The notes below the pieces were generated by a model. The model had not been told where the DNA came from. It saw only the letters and a list, made by a program, of their open reading frames with translations, and did no database searches. Source: Aliiroseovarius sp. (GTDB lineage: Bacteria; Pseudomonadota; Alphaproteobacteria; Rhodobacterales; Rhodobacteraceae). Taken from it: DNA of 62,528 nt. Numbering within the stretch: position 1 is the first letter of the stretch; each line of letters opens with the position of its first letter. The translations under genes and the position numbers were made by a program. Positions 26,500 through 35,389 of the stretch are shown here, one piece after another. The DNA is taken from positions 1-62,528 of the forward strand of contig NZ_JASBTN010000014.1 of the NCBI RefSeq assembly GCF_030148435.1. The letters are read 5' to 3'.

Positions 26500-27599
26500 G
26501 AATAACCCGCCTGTCCCTCTGGCATGTTCCGTTGACCAGCCACGAAGCCTATTACATGTCAGACGGCAAAACCTGCGACACGGTGGAAACCGTGGTGCTG
26601 CGCCTCGACACCGACGGCGGGCTGGTCGGGTGGGGAGAAGTCTGCCCGATCCCGCATTACCTTCCCGCCTATGCGCGCGGCGTGGGGGCGGCGCTGGGCG
26701 AACTGGCGCCGGTCCTTCTGGGGGCCGACCCGGTCGGACCCGAGGCTCTGATGGCCCGGGCAGAGGCGTTCCTGAAAGGCCACCGCTACGCCAAATCCGC
26801 GCTGGACATCGCGCTGTGGGATCTGACCGGCAAGGCCGCCGGGCTGCCGGTATACACGCTTCTGGGCGGGCGGCGCGCTGCGGACATGCCGCTATATCAC
26901 TCCATCACCTGTATCGCGCCCGAGGACATGGCCCGCATCGCCAGGGAGGCCCGGGCCAGGGGCATGGCACAATTTCAGGTCAAGCTGGGCGTGGACGGCG
27001 ATTGGCTGGCCGATGTCGCCCGCCTGCGTCTGGTGCGCGAGGCGGTGGGGCCGGGGCCGCTGGTCTATGGCGACTGGAACTGCGGGGCGACCTCTCTGGA
27101 CGCCACCCGCGTCGGCCGCGCCGTGGCGGATCTGGATGTGATGCTGGAGCAGCCCTGCGCCACGATTGCCGATTGCGCCCGTGTGCGCGAAGCCACCGGC
27201 CTGCCGATGAAGATGGACGAAAACGCCCATGATACCGCGTCCCTGCTGGAGGCCCACGGCGCCGGGGTGATGGATGCCGTGGCGCTGAAACTGTCCAAGT
27301 TCGGCGGGCTTTCCGCAACCCGCCATGCCCGCGACCTCTGCCTGCATCTGGGGGCCAGGATGTGCGTGGAATGCACTTGGGGATCGGACATCGTCACCGC
27401 CGCCGCGTTGCACCTGGCCGCCGCGACGGATCCCGCACGGCTGATGAACACCTGCGACCTGTCCTCCTACGTGTCGCCCCGGCTTGACCCGTCCGCGCCG
27501 GAGCGGCTGAATGGCCGTATCACCCCACCCGAAGGGGCCGGACTGGGCATTTCCCCCGACCTCGACCTGCTTGGCACCCCTGACCTGATTCTGGACTAA
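26496..27599 (+). CDS. Enolase-superfamily enzyme, probable proline-betaine-type 2-epimerase (HpbD-like)
   Basis: A 367-aa mandelate racemase/muconate lactonizing enzyme family member. The acid-base lysines are Lys163 (QVKLG) and Lys265 (ALKLS), one on each face as needed for racemisation. Metal ligands are Asp193, Glu218 and Asp241 (YGDWN, LEQPC, MDEN). The lysine numbers are the same as in HpbD, the 4-hydroxyproline betaine/proline betaine 2-epimerase described in a marine roseobacter. With a Rieske oxygenase and a DMGDH-like enzyme beside it, a betaine epimerase is the best call, but other racemase substrates are possible. Confidence 0.8.
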   Translation: MRITRLSLWHVPLTSHEAYYMSDGKTCDTVETVVLRLDTDGGLVGWGEVCPIPHYLPAYARGVGAALGELAPVLLGADPVGPEALMARAEAFLKGHRYAKSALDIALWDLTGKAAGLPVYTLLGGRRAADMPLYHSITCIAPEDMARIAREARARGMAQFQVKLGVDGDWLADVARLRLVREAVGPGPLVYGDWNCGATSLDATRVGRAVADLDVMLEQPCATIADCARVREATGLPMKMDENAHDTASLLEAHGAGVMDAVALKLSKFGGLSATRHARDLCLHLGARMCVECTWGSDIVTAAALHLAAATDPARLMNTCDLSSYVSPRLDPSAPERLNGRITPPEGAGLGISPDLDLLGTPDLILD

Positions 27600-27614
27600 G
27601 AACGGACTGGCCCG

Positions 27615-28889
27615 ATGAACAGACTGCACACCCAAGACGAATGGATCGCCCGCGCCCGACGGGTGCTGCCTGCTGGCGGCTTCGGTAATTTTGACCCGGG
27701 CATCATCATTTCCCACGGCGAAGGCGCGCGGGTTTGGGACGGGGACGGGCGCGAGTATGTCGACTACCTGATCGGCTCCGGCCCGATGCTTCTGGGCCAT
27801 GGCCACCCGGAGGTGATGGAAGCGGTGCTGGAACAACTGCCCCGCGGCATGACCTATTTCGCCAACAATACCAAGGGGATCGAACTGGCCGAGGCGATCA
27901 TCGACGCGGTGCCCTGCTGCGAACAGATCCGTTTCGTCGCTTCGGGGGGCGAGGCCGATATGTACGCAATTCGCCTCGCGCGCGCCTACACTGGCCGCGA
28001 CAAGATCCTGAAGTTCGAAGGCGGCTATCACGGCATGTCCGCCGAGGCGCAGATGAGCCTTGCCCCCACCATCGAACGCAACTTCCCCGCCGCCGTGCCC
28101 GACAGTGCGGGCATCCCGCAAGGGGTGGCCGACCAGATGCTGATCGCGCCCTACAATGACCTGGCGGCGGTCGAGAGCCTGCTGGACGAGCACGACGACA
28201 TCGTCGCCATCATCGCCGAGCCGCTGCAACGCATCATCCCGCCAGCGCCCGGCTACCTCGAAGGGCTGCGCGCGCTGTGTGACAGATACGGGGTGCTGTT
28301 GATCTTCGACGAGATCGTCACCGGCTTTCGGCTGGATTACGGCGGGGCGCAGGAACGCTATGGCGTGACGCCGGATATCTGCACCCTGGGCAAGATCACC
28401 GGCGGCGGCTTCCCGCTGGCAGCACTTGGCGCCTCGGCCCAGATCATGGCCCATTTCGACAAGGACGCGGTGGGACAGGACAGGTGGCTGATGCAGCTGG
28501 GCACGCTGTCGGGCAACCCGGTGGCCTCGGCGGCCGGGTTGAAAACGATGGAGGTACTGCGGCGCGACGGCACCTATGACCGGTTGCGTGCGCTGGGAAC
28601 GGAGCTGCAGGAAATGCAGGGCAAAGCCCTGTCTGCGGCGGGCATCCCCCACCAGGTCGTTGGCGATGCGACCCTGTTCGACATCTATTTTACCGAAACG
28701 CCCTGCCGCGATTACCGCTCTGCGCGCCATGACGACCCCGGCGTGAATGCGCGTTACAATGCGGTTCTGCGCGAACACGGCGTGTTCAAGTCACCCGGCA
28801 AGCTCTACCCGTCGTTGGCATTGACCGACGCGGATCTGGACCTGACCCGCGTTGCGGTGGAGAAGGCGGTGGCGGCGATCGCAGGCTGA
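27615..28889 (+). CDS. Class III aminotransferase (glutamate-1-semialdehyde aminomutase-like)
   Basis: A 424-aa PLP enzyme. Lys260 in LGKITGGGFPL is the cofactor lysine, and LIFDEIVTGFR gives the PLP-binding Asp. It resembles HemL-type aminomutases but its setting in a catabolic operon suggests an omega-amino or beta-amino acid transaminase. It begins 15 bases after the epimerase gene and is the last gene of the rightward operon. Its stop is three bases from the end of the convergent Rrf2 gene. Substrate not assigned. Confidence 0.85.
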   Translation: MNRLHTQDEWIARARRVLPAGGFGNFDPGIIISHGEGARVWDGDGREYVDYLIGSGPMLLGHGHPEVMEAVLEQLPRGMTYFANNTKGIELAEAIIDAVPCCEQIRFVASGGEADMYAIRLARAYTGRDKILKFEGGYHGMSAEAQMSLAPTIERNFPAAVPDSAGIPQGVADQMLIAPYNDLAAVESLLDEHDDIVAIIAEPLQRIIPPAPGYLEGLRALCDRYGVLLIFDEIVTGFRLDYGGAQERYGVTPDICTLGKITGGGFPLAALGASAQIMAHFDKDAVGQDRWLMQLGTLSGNPVASAAGLKTMEVLRRDGTYDRLRALGTELQEMQGKALSAAGIPHQVVGDATLFDIYFTETPCRDYRSARHDDPGVNARYNAVLREHGVFKSPGKLYPSLALTDADLDLTRVAVEKAVAAIAG

Positions 28890-28892
28890 CGC

Positions 28893-29357
28893 TCAGGCGT
28901 GTTCGCAGCTCATGTGCAGCATCTGTTCCAGGTCGAACAGATGTTCAAGCCCGGTGTTGCCGTCCACCAACTCGTTCAGGCTGATCATGTCGAGTTCGGC
29001 GTAAAACGCATCCAGCGCGCGTCTCAGGGCGATCTTCAGACGACAGGTCGGCGCGATGGGGCAGGTGTTTTCGGCCGCAGAGAAACATTCGGCAAAGGGC
29101 AGTCCCGCCTCGAATACGCGGAAAACCTCGCCCACGTTGATCTGGGACGGGGGGCGGCTGAGGCGGATGCCGCCGCCGCGCCCGCGCGTAGTTTCCAAAA
29201 AGCCACCATGGCCCAGTTGGTTGATGATTACGCCCAGATGGTTGGCCGACGCATTGCAGGCCTCGGCCACTTCGGTCTTGCGTACAGTTCGCCCGGTATT
29301 CACCGCGCAGAACATCAGCGCACGCATGGCAAGGTTCGTCTTGACGGTCAGACGCAC
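28893..29357 (-). CDS. nsrR: Rrf2-family regulator, NsrR type
   Basis: A 154-aa winged-helix repressor. Cys91, Cys99 and Cys105 are spaced C-x7-C-x5-C (ECFSAAENTCPIAPTC), the pattern of nitric-oxide-sensing NsrR [4Fe-4S] proteins rather than the IscR spacing. It starts with GTG at 29357, with an AAGGGA ribosome-binding site before it. An FNR-like box lies 56-69 bases upstream. It is downstream of the DUF2478 gene on the same strand. Target genes such as hmp or norCB are not in the window. Confidence 0.82.
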   Translation of the reverse strand: MRLTVKTNLAMRALMFCAVNTGRTVRKTEVAEACNASANHLGVIINQLGHGGFLETTRGRGGGIRLSRPPSQINVGEVFRVFEAGLPFAECFSAAENTCPIAPTCRLKIALRRALDAFYAELDMISLNELVDGNTGLEHLFDLEQMLHMSCEHA

Positions 29358-29412
29358 GGAGGTCGGTCCCTTTTTTCCTTCCCCTGCATAGGATAATCCG
29401 CCCGCGCGATCC

Positions 29413-29426
29413 TTGACATAAATCAG
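29413..29426. promoter_or_regulatory. FNR/Nnr-like box before nsrR
   Basis: TTGAC-N4-ATCAG matches eight of the ten defined bases of the FNR/FnrL consensus TTGAT-N4-ATCAA. It overlaps the stop codon of the DUF2478 gene and lies in the nsrR promoter region. Confidence 0.45.
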
Positions 29427-29950
29427 GACGCAGAGGGGCGCCGGGCTTCCTCTGCCGCCTGCCGTGCCCAGTCGAGAATCACCTCGAGTTCCGCCGCCAA
29501 AGGCGTGGCCTGTCCCCCGCAGAACGAATCGAGCGCCGGTCGATTGGCCTCGTTCACGCCCACCAGCACCGGGATGCCGGCCACTATCGCCGCCCCGATT
29601 ACATCGCGAAATCCGCGCCCCGCGGTCTCCTGCTTGCCGAACTTGTTGATGATCACCAGGTCGGCGCCACGGGTCACATTGGCCAGCGTCAGGGCCACGC
29701 TGTCCTCCAGCCCCGCCGGGTCAAGACGGCAGCCCGAGGCGCCGGGGCCCAGGCTGGTGGAAATGCGCAGGGTCGGCCCGTTCGGAAGCACCAGCACATC
29801 CATGTCGCAGAGAAGCGAGCGTGGCGTTTCCGTATCGGTCTGTACCGTGCCTGCCAGGCGAAAGCCCTCGGCGGACAGTATCGGGGCCGCGCGGGCCAGC
29901 AGCCGGTTGGTTTCACCCCGGCCGGAGGCGGTGACATGGGCAATCTTCAT
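29423..29950 (-). CDS. DUF2478 domain protein (NTPase-like)
   Basis: A 175-aa soluble protein that begins MKIAHVTASGRGE, with a later NKFGKQE motif typical of DUF2478 proteins, which resemble THEP1-type nucleoside triphosphatases and are often found with molybdenum or nitrogen-oxide genes. The frame is open another 64 codons upstream, but the conserved part starts at 29950. It is followed by nsrR on the same strand, which suggests a nitrogen-oxide link. Function unknown. Confidence 0.75.
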   Translation of the reverse strand: MKIAHVTASGRGETNRLLARAAPILSAEGFRLAGTVQTDTETPRSLLCDMDVLVLPNGPTLRISTSLGPGASGCRLDPAGLEDSVALTLANVTRGADLVIINKFGKQETAGRGFRDVIGAAIVAGIPVLVGVNEANRPALDSFCGGQATPLAAELEVILDWARQAAEEARRPSAS

Positions 29951-30037
29951 GGGCCTGCCTGACAATCGTGATCCCGGCAGGGATGCCATGCCGCGCGGGT
30001 CTTGCGCAAGGGGCGGGGCCGTGGTCAAGTCGCGGCC

Positions 30038-30463
30038 ATGGCTCGGCTGACGAATACCCAACTTGTGACCCGATACACGGGCTTTGCGGTTCTGGCGACG
30101 CTGGCCAACCTGGCCGCGCAACGGGTCAGTCTTGCGGCCCATGACGGGGCGGGTGCTCTGGCGCTGGCCATCGGGGTTGGCACCGGGGTCGGGCTGGTGC
30201 TGAAATACCTTCTGGACAAGCGCTGGATCTTCTTCGACCTGTCATCCGGGGCGGCGACCCATGGGCGCAAGTTTGGCCTCTATACGCTGATGGGGGGCGT
30301 CACCACGGCGATCTTCTGGGGGGCGGAGGCCGGGGCCTGGGCCATCTGGGGCACGCAGCTGGCCCGCGAGTTGGGTGCCGTTGCGGGTCTGACCGTCGGC
30401 TATGTGGTCAAATACCGCCTGGACAAGCGTTACGTCTTTACTGGGACCGGCCCCGCAGCTTGA
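30038..30463 (+). CDS. GtrA family membrane protein
   Basis: A 141-aa inner membrane protein with four predicted helices and the repeated LDKRWIF / LDKRYVF motifs of the GtrA family. GtrA proteins are thought to move undecaprenyl-linked sugars across the inner membrane or to assist glycosylation. It leads a group of rightward surface-type genes. ATG 30038 begins the conserved part. Confidence 0.85.
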   Translation: MARLTNTQLVTRYTGFAVLATLANLAAQRVSLAAHDGAGALALAIGVGTGVGLVLKYLLDKRWIFFDLSSGAATHGRKFGLYTLMGGVTTAIFWGAEAGAWAIWGTQLARELGAVAGLTVGYVVKYRLDKRYVFTGTGPAA

Positions 30464-30561
30464 CCTGTATCATGTCGGAACCCCGTGTCATCGCATAGGG
30501 TTAGGCTGCATTCCTCCAACAGGAGGGTTGAGGTCTTTTCGACAGGTAAACGGGGGGCGTC

Positions 30562-31596
30562 ATGCGCATTCTAGTCACCGGTGGCAGCGGCTTTCTGGGC
30601 ATCAACCTGATCCGGTTCCTCCTTGCACGCGGGCACGAGATTCGCAGCTGGGACATTGCCCCGTTCGACTATCCGGAACGCGACCGTATCGACGAGCTGC
30701 ATGGCGACATCCGCGATCTGTCCCTGCACGAGCGCGGCTTTGCCGGGATCGATGCCGTGGTCCATTGCGCCGCTGCCCTGCCGCTGTGCTCCGAGGAGGA
30801 GATATTCTCGACCGATGTCGGGGGCACCAAGGCGCTGCTGCGCAGCGCCGAGGACAAGGGCATTGCCCGTTTCGTGCATATCTCCTCGACCGCCGTCTAT
30901 GGCGTGCCCGACCACCACCCGCTTTTCGAACATGATCCGATGGTCGGCGTCGGCCCCTATGGCAGCGCCAAGATCGAGGCCGAACGTGCGATAGATGCCT
31001 TCCGCGCCCGTGGCCTGACGGTTCCGATTCTGCGCCCCAAGAGCTTCGTCGGCCCGGAACGTCTGGGTGCTTTCGAACTGCTGTATGATTTTGCCGTGAC
31101 GGGGCACGGGTTTCCCGTTCTGGGCAATGGGCAGAACCTCTATCAGCTCCTGGATGTCGATGACCTGTGCCAGGCGATCTGGCTCTGTCTCAGCGCGTCG
31201 TCTGAGCGCGTGAACGACACGTTCAACGTCGGCGCCGGCCGCTTCGGCACCCTGCGCCAGGGCTTCCAGGCGGTGCTGGATCAGGCGGGTTTCGGCAAGC
31301 ATGTCGTCGGGTTTCCGCTGGCCCCCGCGGTGGCCACGCTGCGCGCGCTCGAAGCTCTGCATCTCTCGCCGCTCTACAAGTGGATTTACGAGACTGCCGG
31401 CAAGGACAGTTTCGTTTCCATAGACAAGATTGGTGACAGGACGGGTTTTGTGCCGCAATATTCAAATGAAGATGCTTTGTTAAGAAACTTCGATTGGTAT
31501 GTCGCAAATCGCGGCCGCATTTCGGCGAAGGCGGGTGTCAGCCATCGCGTACCTTGGAAGAAGGGAGCTTTGGGCCTTGTTAAATTGGTCATTTAA
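30562..31596 (+). CDS. NAD-dependent sugar epimerase/dehydratase
   Basis: A 344-aa extended short-chain dehydrogenase. The N-terminal NAD motif GGSGFLG is at residues 7-13 and the catalytic YxxxK is in PYGSAK near residue 134. It would act on a nucleotide sugar for surface glycan. The last 20 bases overlap the following gene if that starts at TTG 31577. Confidence 0.88.
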   Translation: MRILVTGGSGFLGINLIRFLLARGHEIRSWDIAPFDYPERDRIDELHGDIRDLSLHERGFAGIDAVVHCAAALPLCSEEEIFSTDVGGTKALLRSAEDKGIARFVHISSTAVYGVPDHHPLFEHDPMVGVGPYGSAKIEAERAIDAFRARGLTVPILRPKSFVGPERLGAFELLYDFAVTGHGFPVLGNGQNLYQLLDVDDLCQAIWLCLSASSERVNDTFNVGAGRFGTLRQGFQAVLDQAGFGKHVVGFPLAPAVATLRALEALHLSPLYKWIYETAGKDSFVSIDKIGDRTGFVPQYSNEDALLRNFDWYVANRGRISAKAGVSHRVPWKKGALGLVKLVI

Positions 31597-33307
31597 GGGG
31601 GCAGTCCTGGTCGGGGCGCTGCTGGGGAGCATTCCGGCCCTGGCGCAAACCGCCGAGGAACTGGAGGCTCAATGGGCCACCTATCAGGAGGTGCGGCCCA
31701 AGGGGATACACGAGCTGCAGCCCTACCGCCAGGAAACGACCGCGCCCCTGAAGGACGGACGGGTGGTGCGCCTGGTGTCGCTGAACCCGGCGGTGAACAG
31801 TTGGTTTTTGCTCAGGCTCGAAACCGCCGACGGCAAGGTTCAGGACAGCTACCACCTGGAAAACCCGGACCCGGCGGGGCAGACGCTTGGCCTGTTTGGC
31901 GACGGGCGCACGGCGCTGGTGGTGGAAAATGCCGAAGGCACCATGCGCTGCGCGCCCTGGCTGGGGTCGGCGGGGTCACTGACCGTTGCGCGCAAGACCG
32001 GGCTGCCCTTCGCGCCGCTCTGCGGAGATCGCATCTATCTGCGCAACCAGGTCTCGGGCTCGCGGTCGAACCTCGAAGCCACGACCGAGTTCCTGCGCGA
32101 CAACGTGTGGGGTGGCGAGCGGATCGTAAACTTCGTCAAGGGCACCTTCTTTCGTGACAGCGAGATGACGACCTCCGAAGCGCTGGCGGCAAGCGGGCAG
32201 GGGCGTCTGGACATCGGCCCCGGTGCGGCGGAGATGGATTTCGCGCTGGAAGACCGCCCTGTGGTGCGCACCTACAATGCGCTGGGGTTCGACGGGGCCG
32301 AGAACAAGAACATGACCATGGGGCTCTGGTATCCGATTGCCGGGCTCGAAGGGGTCTTTACCTCGACCATCCAACCCCGCCACCTGGCCCAGTCCGTGCT
32401 GAAAGGCGAGGGCAAGACCAATTGGCTCGACGCGGTGGAAAGCCGGGCAAACGCGCATTTCGTGGGTTTTGACCTGTCGCGCTTCGATCTCAGCTATGCG
32501 GTCGGCACGGCCCATCCCGGCCTGGGGTGGTCGCCTCGCCCGCCATGGGACGTGCGGCCACGCGGCATGCCCGGCCCGGACGGGGTCCGATCAGCCAGGC
32601 CGCTGGTGCGCCTGGGCATGATCCCGCCGCAGAAAGCTGACCGTGCGATTGCCGTTTTCACCGGCGGGTTCAAGCGTGAGCATGCGGCCTTCAAATGGGG
32701 CGAATACATCCGGCTGAACTATGGCACCCATTACGGATTCATCGAAAACGGGGTGATCCTGTCCAAGTTGCAGCCGCGCCTGTCAACGCTCTACGTGCTG
32801 ACCGACGGCACCATAGGCATGAAAACCTGGACCGAGGATGACAATCGAATGCTGCCGCGCATCCGTTTTGCCCGTCAGAACGGAGTGCCGCTGGTCGAAA
32901 ACGGCATTCCCGGACCGCTGGTGCCCCACTGGGGCGCGGGCAACTGGTCGGGCTCGGCCGAGGCCAAGCTGCGCACCCTGCGAGCAGGCGCCTGCATGAA
33001 GGAAGAGAACGGCCGGCAGTGGCTGATCTACGGCTGGTTCTCGACCGCGACGCCCTCGGCAATGGCGCGCAGTTTCCAGGGCTACGGCTGCGACTATGCC
33101 ATGCTGCTGGACATGAACGCGATGGAGCACACCCATCTGGCGCTCTTTACCCGAAACGAAGGCTCTCTGCATGTCGAACACCTGATGCCCGGCATGGCGG
33201 CAATCGAGAAACGGGCGCGTTCCGGCGACGTCATCCCGCGGTTCCTGGGTTTTGTCGACAATCGCGATTTCTTCTACCTGACCCTGAAGGAGGGACTTGA
33301 GCCATGA
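31577..33307 (+). CDS. Exported protein, distant phosphodiester-glycosidase-like
   Basis: A 576-aa protein with a signal peptide that ends in ALAQ. The start is uncertain: I take TTG 31577, eleven bases after AAGGGAG, because it puts the hydrophobic leader at the N-terminus; the frame itself is open from 31499. The C-terminal part has VFTGGFK, then GCDYAMLLDMNAMEHT, which resembles the phosphodiester glycosidase (NAGPA) layout with the usual DGGGS loop changed to DMNAM. This family call is tentative. It overlaps the next gene by four bases. Confidence 0.6.
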   Translation: MLNWSFKGAVLVGALLGSIPALAQTAEELEAQWATYQEVRPKGIHELQPYRQETTAPLKDGRVVRLVSLNPAVNSWFLLRLETADGKVQDSYHLENPDPAGQTLGLFGDGRTALVVENAEGTMRCAPWLGSAGSLTVARKTGLPFAPLCGDRIYLRNQVSGSRSNLEATTEFLRDNVWGGERIVNFVKGTFFRDSEMTTSEALAASGQGRLDIGPGAAEMDFALEDRPVVRTYNALGFDGAENKNMTMGLWYPIAGLEGVFTSTIQPRHLAQSVLKGEGKTNWLDAVESRANAHFVGFDLSRFDLSYAVGTAHPGLGWSPRPPWDVRPRGMPGPDGVRSARPLVRLGMIPPQKADRAIAVFTGGFKREHAAFKWGEYIRLNYGTHYGFIENGVILSKLQPRLSTLYVLTDGTIGMKTWTEDDNRMLPRIRFARQNGVPLVENGIPGPLVPHWGAGNWSGSAEAKLRTLRAGACMKEENGRQWLIYGWFSTATPSAMARSFQGYGCDYAMLLDMNAMEHTHLALFTRNEGSLHVEHLMPGMAAIEKRARSGDVIPRFLGFVDNRDFFYLTLKEGLEP

Positions 33308-34266
33308 TGCTGCGTATCCTGCTGATCCTTGCGAGCCTGACCACCCCTGCGGCGGCCCAAACCCTGGCCCAGCAGAACGCCCGCATGTTCGAGGCGCTTG
33401 ACCGTGTGCACAACCTGTCGGCACGCGAGTTGGCGCGCATCAAGGAAATCTTTGCGGCTTCGGGGGTCGCCGGCCAGGGCAACCCGGCCATTTCGGTGCA
33501 CCCGCTGACGCCTGAACAATGCGCCGCGCGCATCCCCGGTGGGCCGTCCAGCTATGACAATGCCCGGAACCGGCGCATATGCGGCGACCGCTACATGGCG
33601 CCGCTTTATGATCCCGCCACGCAGCGGCCCGAGGATGCCAAGGCCTGTATCGACATGTTCGAGTTCCCGAACATCCCCTGCACCTACCCGGTGGTCTGGA
33701 TCAAGGCGCGCGAGGCGGCGCAGGTCTGTGCCGCCCAGGGCAAGCGGCTTTGCGATGCGCATGAATGGGAAGGGGCCTGTGCCGGCGCATTGACGGAACC
33801 GGATTACCGGTTCGGTGCCGGCTCGGTTGCCGCGATGCGCAGTTGGCACAACAACAAATATGCGCCGACAAAGAACTGGGCCTATGGTTCCAGCTACCAA
33901 CGTGGGGTCTGCGCCGCCGATAGCGCGAAAAGCCCCGGCTGTGCCGGTGGCGGATTTGGCCGCTGCGGGTCGAACACCTACCCGACCGGCTCCTTCCCCG
34001 GATGTGTCTCGGCGCTGGGCGTCTACGACCAGCACGGCAATGCGGCGGAACACATGAACCTGCCGCTGGCGCCAGACCAGATGACCTCGGCCGGCGGCAT
34101 GGGGGTGACGGAGATGAAAGGCAGCTGGTTCATCTTCGACAAGTATCGTGCGCACGAGGACTGGTGCCGCTGGCGCGCGCCCTATTGGCACGGCAGTCAG
34201 GTGATGAGCACAGGCAGCCACGCGAATTACCACCTGGGGTTCCGCTGCTGCAAGTCGGTGGACTAG
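33304..34266 (+). CDS. Exported formylglycine-generating-enzyme-like (SUMF1/FGE) protein
   Basis: A 320-aa protein with a signal peptide (residues 1-20, cut after PAAAQ). The middle has the FGE-sulfatase hallmarks FEFPNIPC, VVWIKAREAAQVCAAQGKRL and the C-terminal LGFRCC. It holds about 14 cysteines, so disulfides are likely. Many members of this fold are not true FGEs. Translation is coupled to the preceding exported protein, which suggests a common task in the envelope, possibly activation or binding of that protein. Confidence 0.75.
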   Translation: MMLRILLILASLTTPAAAQTLAQQNARMFEALDRVHNLSARELARIKEIFAASGVAGQGNPAISVHPLTPEQCAARIPGGPSSYDNARNRRICGDRYMAPLYDPATQRPEDAKACIDMFEFPNIPCTYPVVWIKAREAAQVCAAQGKRLCDAHEWEGACAGALTEPDYRFGAGSVAAMRSWHNNKYAPTKNWAYGSSYQRGVCAADSAKSPGCAGGGFGRCGSNTYPTGSFPGCVSALGVYDQHGNAAEHMNLPLAPDQMTSAGGMGVTEMKGSWFIFDKYRAHEDWCRWRAPYWHGSQVMSTGSHANYHLGFRCCKSVD

Positions 34267-34332
34267 GTGTTTCGTGAGAAATCTGACTCGCGGGTTTTGC
34301 TCGAAACGCCCACGACATTGATGGGTTCCATG

Positions 34333-34373
34333 GCGTTTCCACTCAAACCTGTCTCAGGTTCAAGTGGAAACGC
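34333..34373. repeat. 19-bp near-perfect inverted repeat
   Basis: GCGTTTCCACTCAAACCTG (34333-34351) and its inverse (34355-34373) match at 17 of 19 positions around a TCT loop. No T run follows. It lies between the FGE-like gene and a separate bidirectional terminator. It may be an mRNA-end structure or a small dispersed repeat. Confidence 0.6.
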
Positions 34374-34404
34374 TTCAGGACCGGGCGGGTGACTGGCCCG
34401 CGCA

Positions 34405-34440
34405 ACAAAAAACGCCCGTCGGAATCCCGGCGGGCGTTTC
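34405..34440 (-). terminator. Bidirectional terminator
   Basis: AACGCCCGTCGG (34411-34422) pairs with 34427-34438. Leftward reading gives a run of six T after the stem, so it best serves the gene ending at 34461; rightward reading gives TTT only. Confidence 0.8.
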
Positions 34441-34460
34441 AAGTTTGCAACGAAAGTCGC

Positions 34461-35339
34461 CTAGTACAGCGAAGCCTGCAGCCGCGCCGGGTCCACCGGG
34501 CCTTCGGAGCTGACCAGGCCGGCCAGTTCCGGGTGGCGCATGAGCTCTTCCAATGGCACTTTTCGGCCGTTCACATAGGCGATGCGGGCGACCAGGCGAA
34601 TGCCGTGGCTGTAATCCGCATATTGTGCGCCATGCACGGTCGACAGGGGCTGAATCGGACGGCCGTTCGGGCGGTGCCAGCCATAAATCGCCACCTGCCC
34701 GGGTTTGCTGTAGAGCCGGGTGGTCAGCACGAGGTCCTTCTTCTGCCCGGCTGTCAGCGTGTCCAGAAAGCGGGTCACGCGGGCGCGCTGCTGCGTTACC
34801 GTGGCGTCATGACGGCGCATGTAGTCGGTTGTGACCATCGCGCTGGTCGGTTTCATCGGCGAGGGCGGCAGTTGAACGTCGGCCTGTTCGTATATCGCAT
34901 CGACAATGCGGGTGGTGGGCAGGAAGAACCCCAGCTCGTCCGCAATGCGCGCTGCGGCGGGCAGACCCAGTGGCACGCGCACGTAATCGCTGTCCGAGCC
35001 GACGGCCAGGTAGTCCGGCGTCACGCAGAGCACCACGACAACCTGTTCGCCATTCGACAATGTGCCGTTAAAGCCGACGGGCACCAGCTGGCGCAGATAT
35101 TCTGGGATATTGCCAGACAGCACCTCGCGGGTGATTGCGCTGTCACGCTCGACGCCGCCAAGGCTCATCACGCGGTCCATCACGGCACTGCCGGAGGTCG
35201 CCCGTGCCGTGCGGCGAGGGATTTCACGGGTCAAGTCATTGCCGCACAGCACCAATGCCTGCGCGGGGGCGGCCGCAAGGGAAGCAATAGCCATGGACAC
35301 AGCAAAGGCCATGCGCTTGAACGAAGCAAGGTGGATCAT
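34461..35339 (-). CDS. Exported protein of unknown function
   Basis: A 292-aa protein with a signal peptide (MIHLASFKR followed by a hydrophobic stretch ending PAQALV). I start it at 35339; the second Met at residue 10 is an alternative. The mature part has the segments YSKPGQVAIYGWHRPNG and STVHGAQYADYSHGIRLVAR, with a conserved-looking HGxxYxDYSHG motif, but I do not know the family. A peptidase- or hydrolase-like fold is possible. A TTGAC-AC-GTCAA palindrome lies 39 bases upstream of the start. Confidence 0.75.
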   Translation of the reverse strand: MIHLASFKRMAFAVSMAIASLAAAPAQALVLCGNDLTREIPRRTARATSGSAVMDRVMSLGGVERDSAITREVLSGNIPEYLRQLVPVGFNGTLSNGEQVVVVLCVTPDYLAVGSDSDYVRVPLGLPAAARIADELGFFLPTTRIVDAIYEQADVQLPPSPMKPTSAMVTTDYMRRHDATVTQQRARVTRFLDTLTAGQKKDLVLTTRLYSKPGQVAIYGWHRPNGRPIQPLSTVHGAQYADYSHGIRLVARIAYVNGRKVPLEELMRHPELAGLVSSEGPVDPARLQASLY

Positions 35340-35377
35340 TCTGGTTCTCTGTCCCGTGAGTGGTCTTGCGACACCGT

Positions 35378-35389
35378 TTGACACGTCAA
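35378..35389. promoter_or_regulatory. Palindrome TTGAC-AC-GTCAA
   Basis: Perfect 5-base arms 39 bases before the ATG at 35339. The spacer is two bases, so it is not an FNR box. Candidate operator of the exported unknown protein. Confidence 0.35.
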
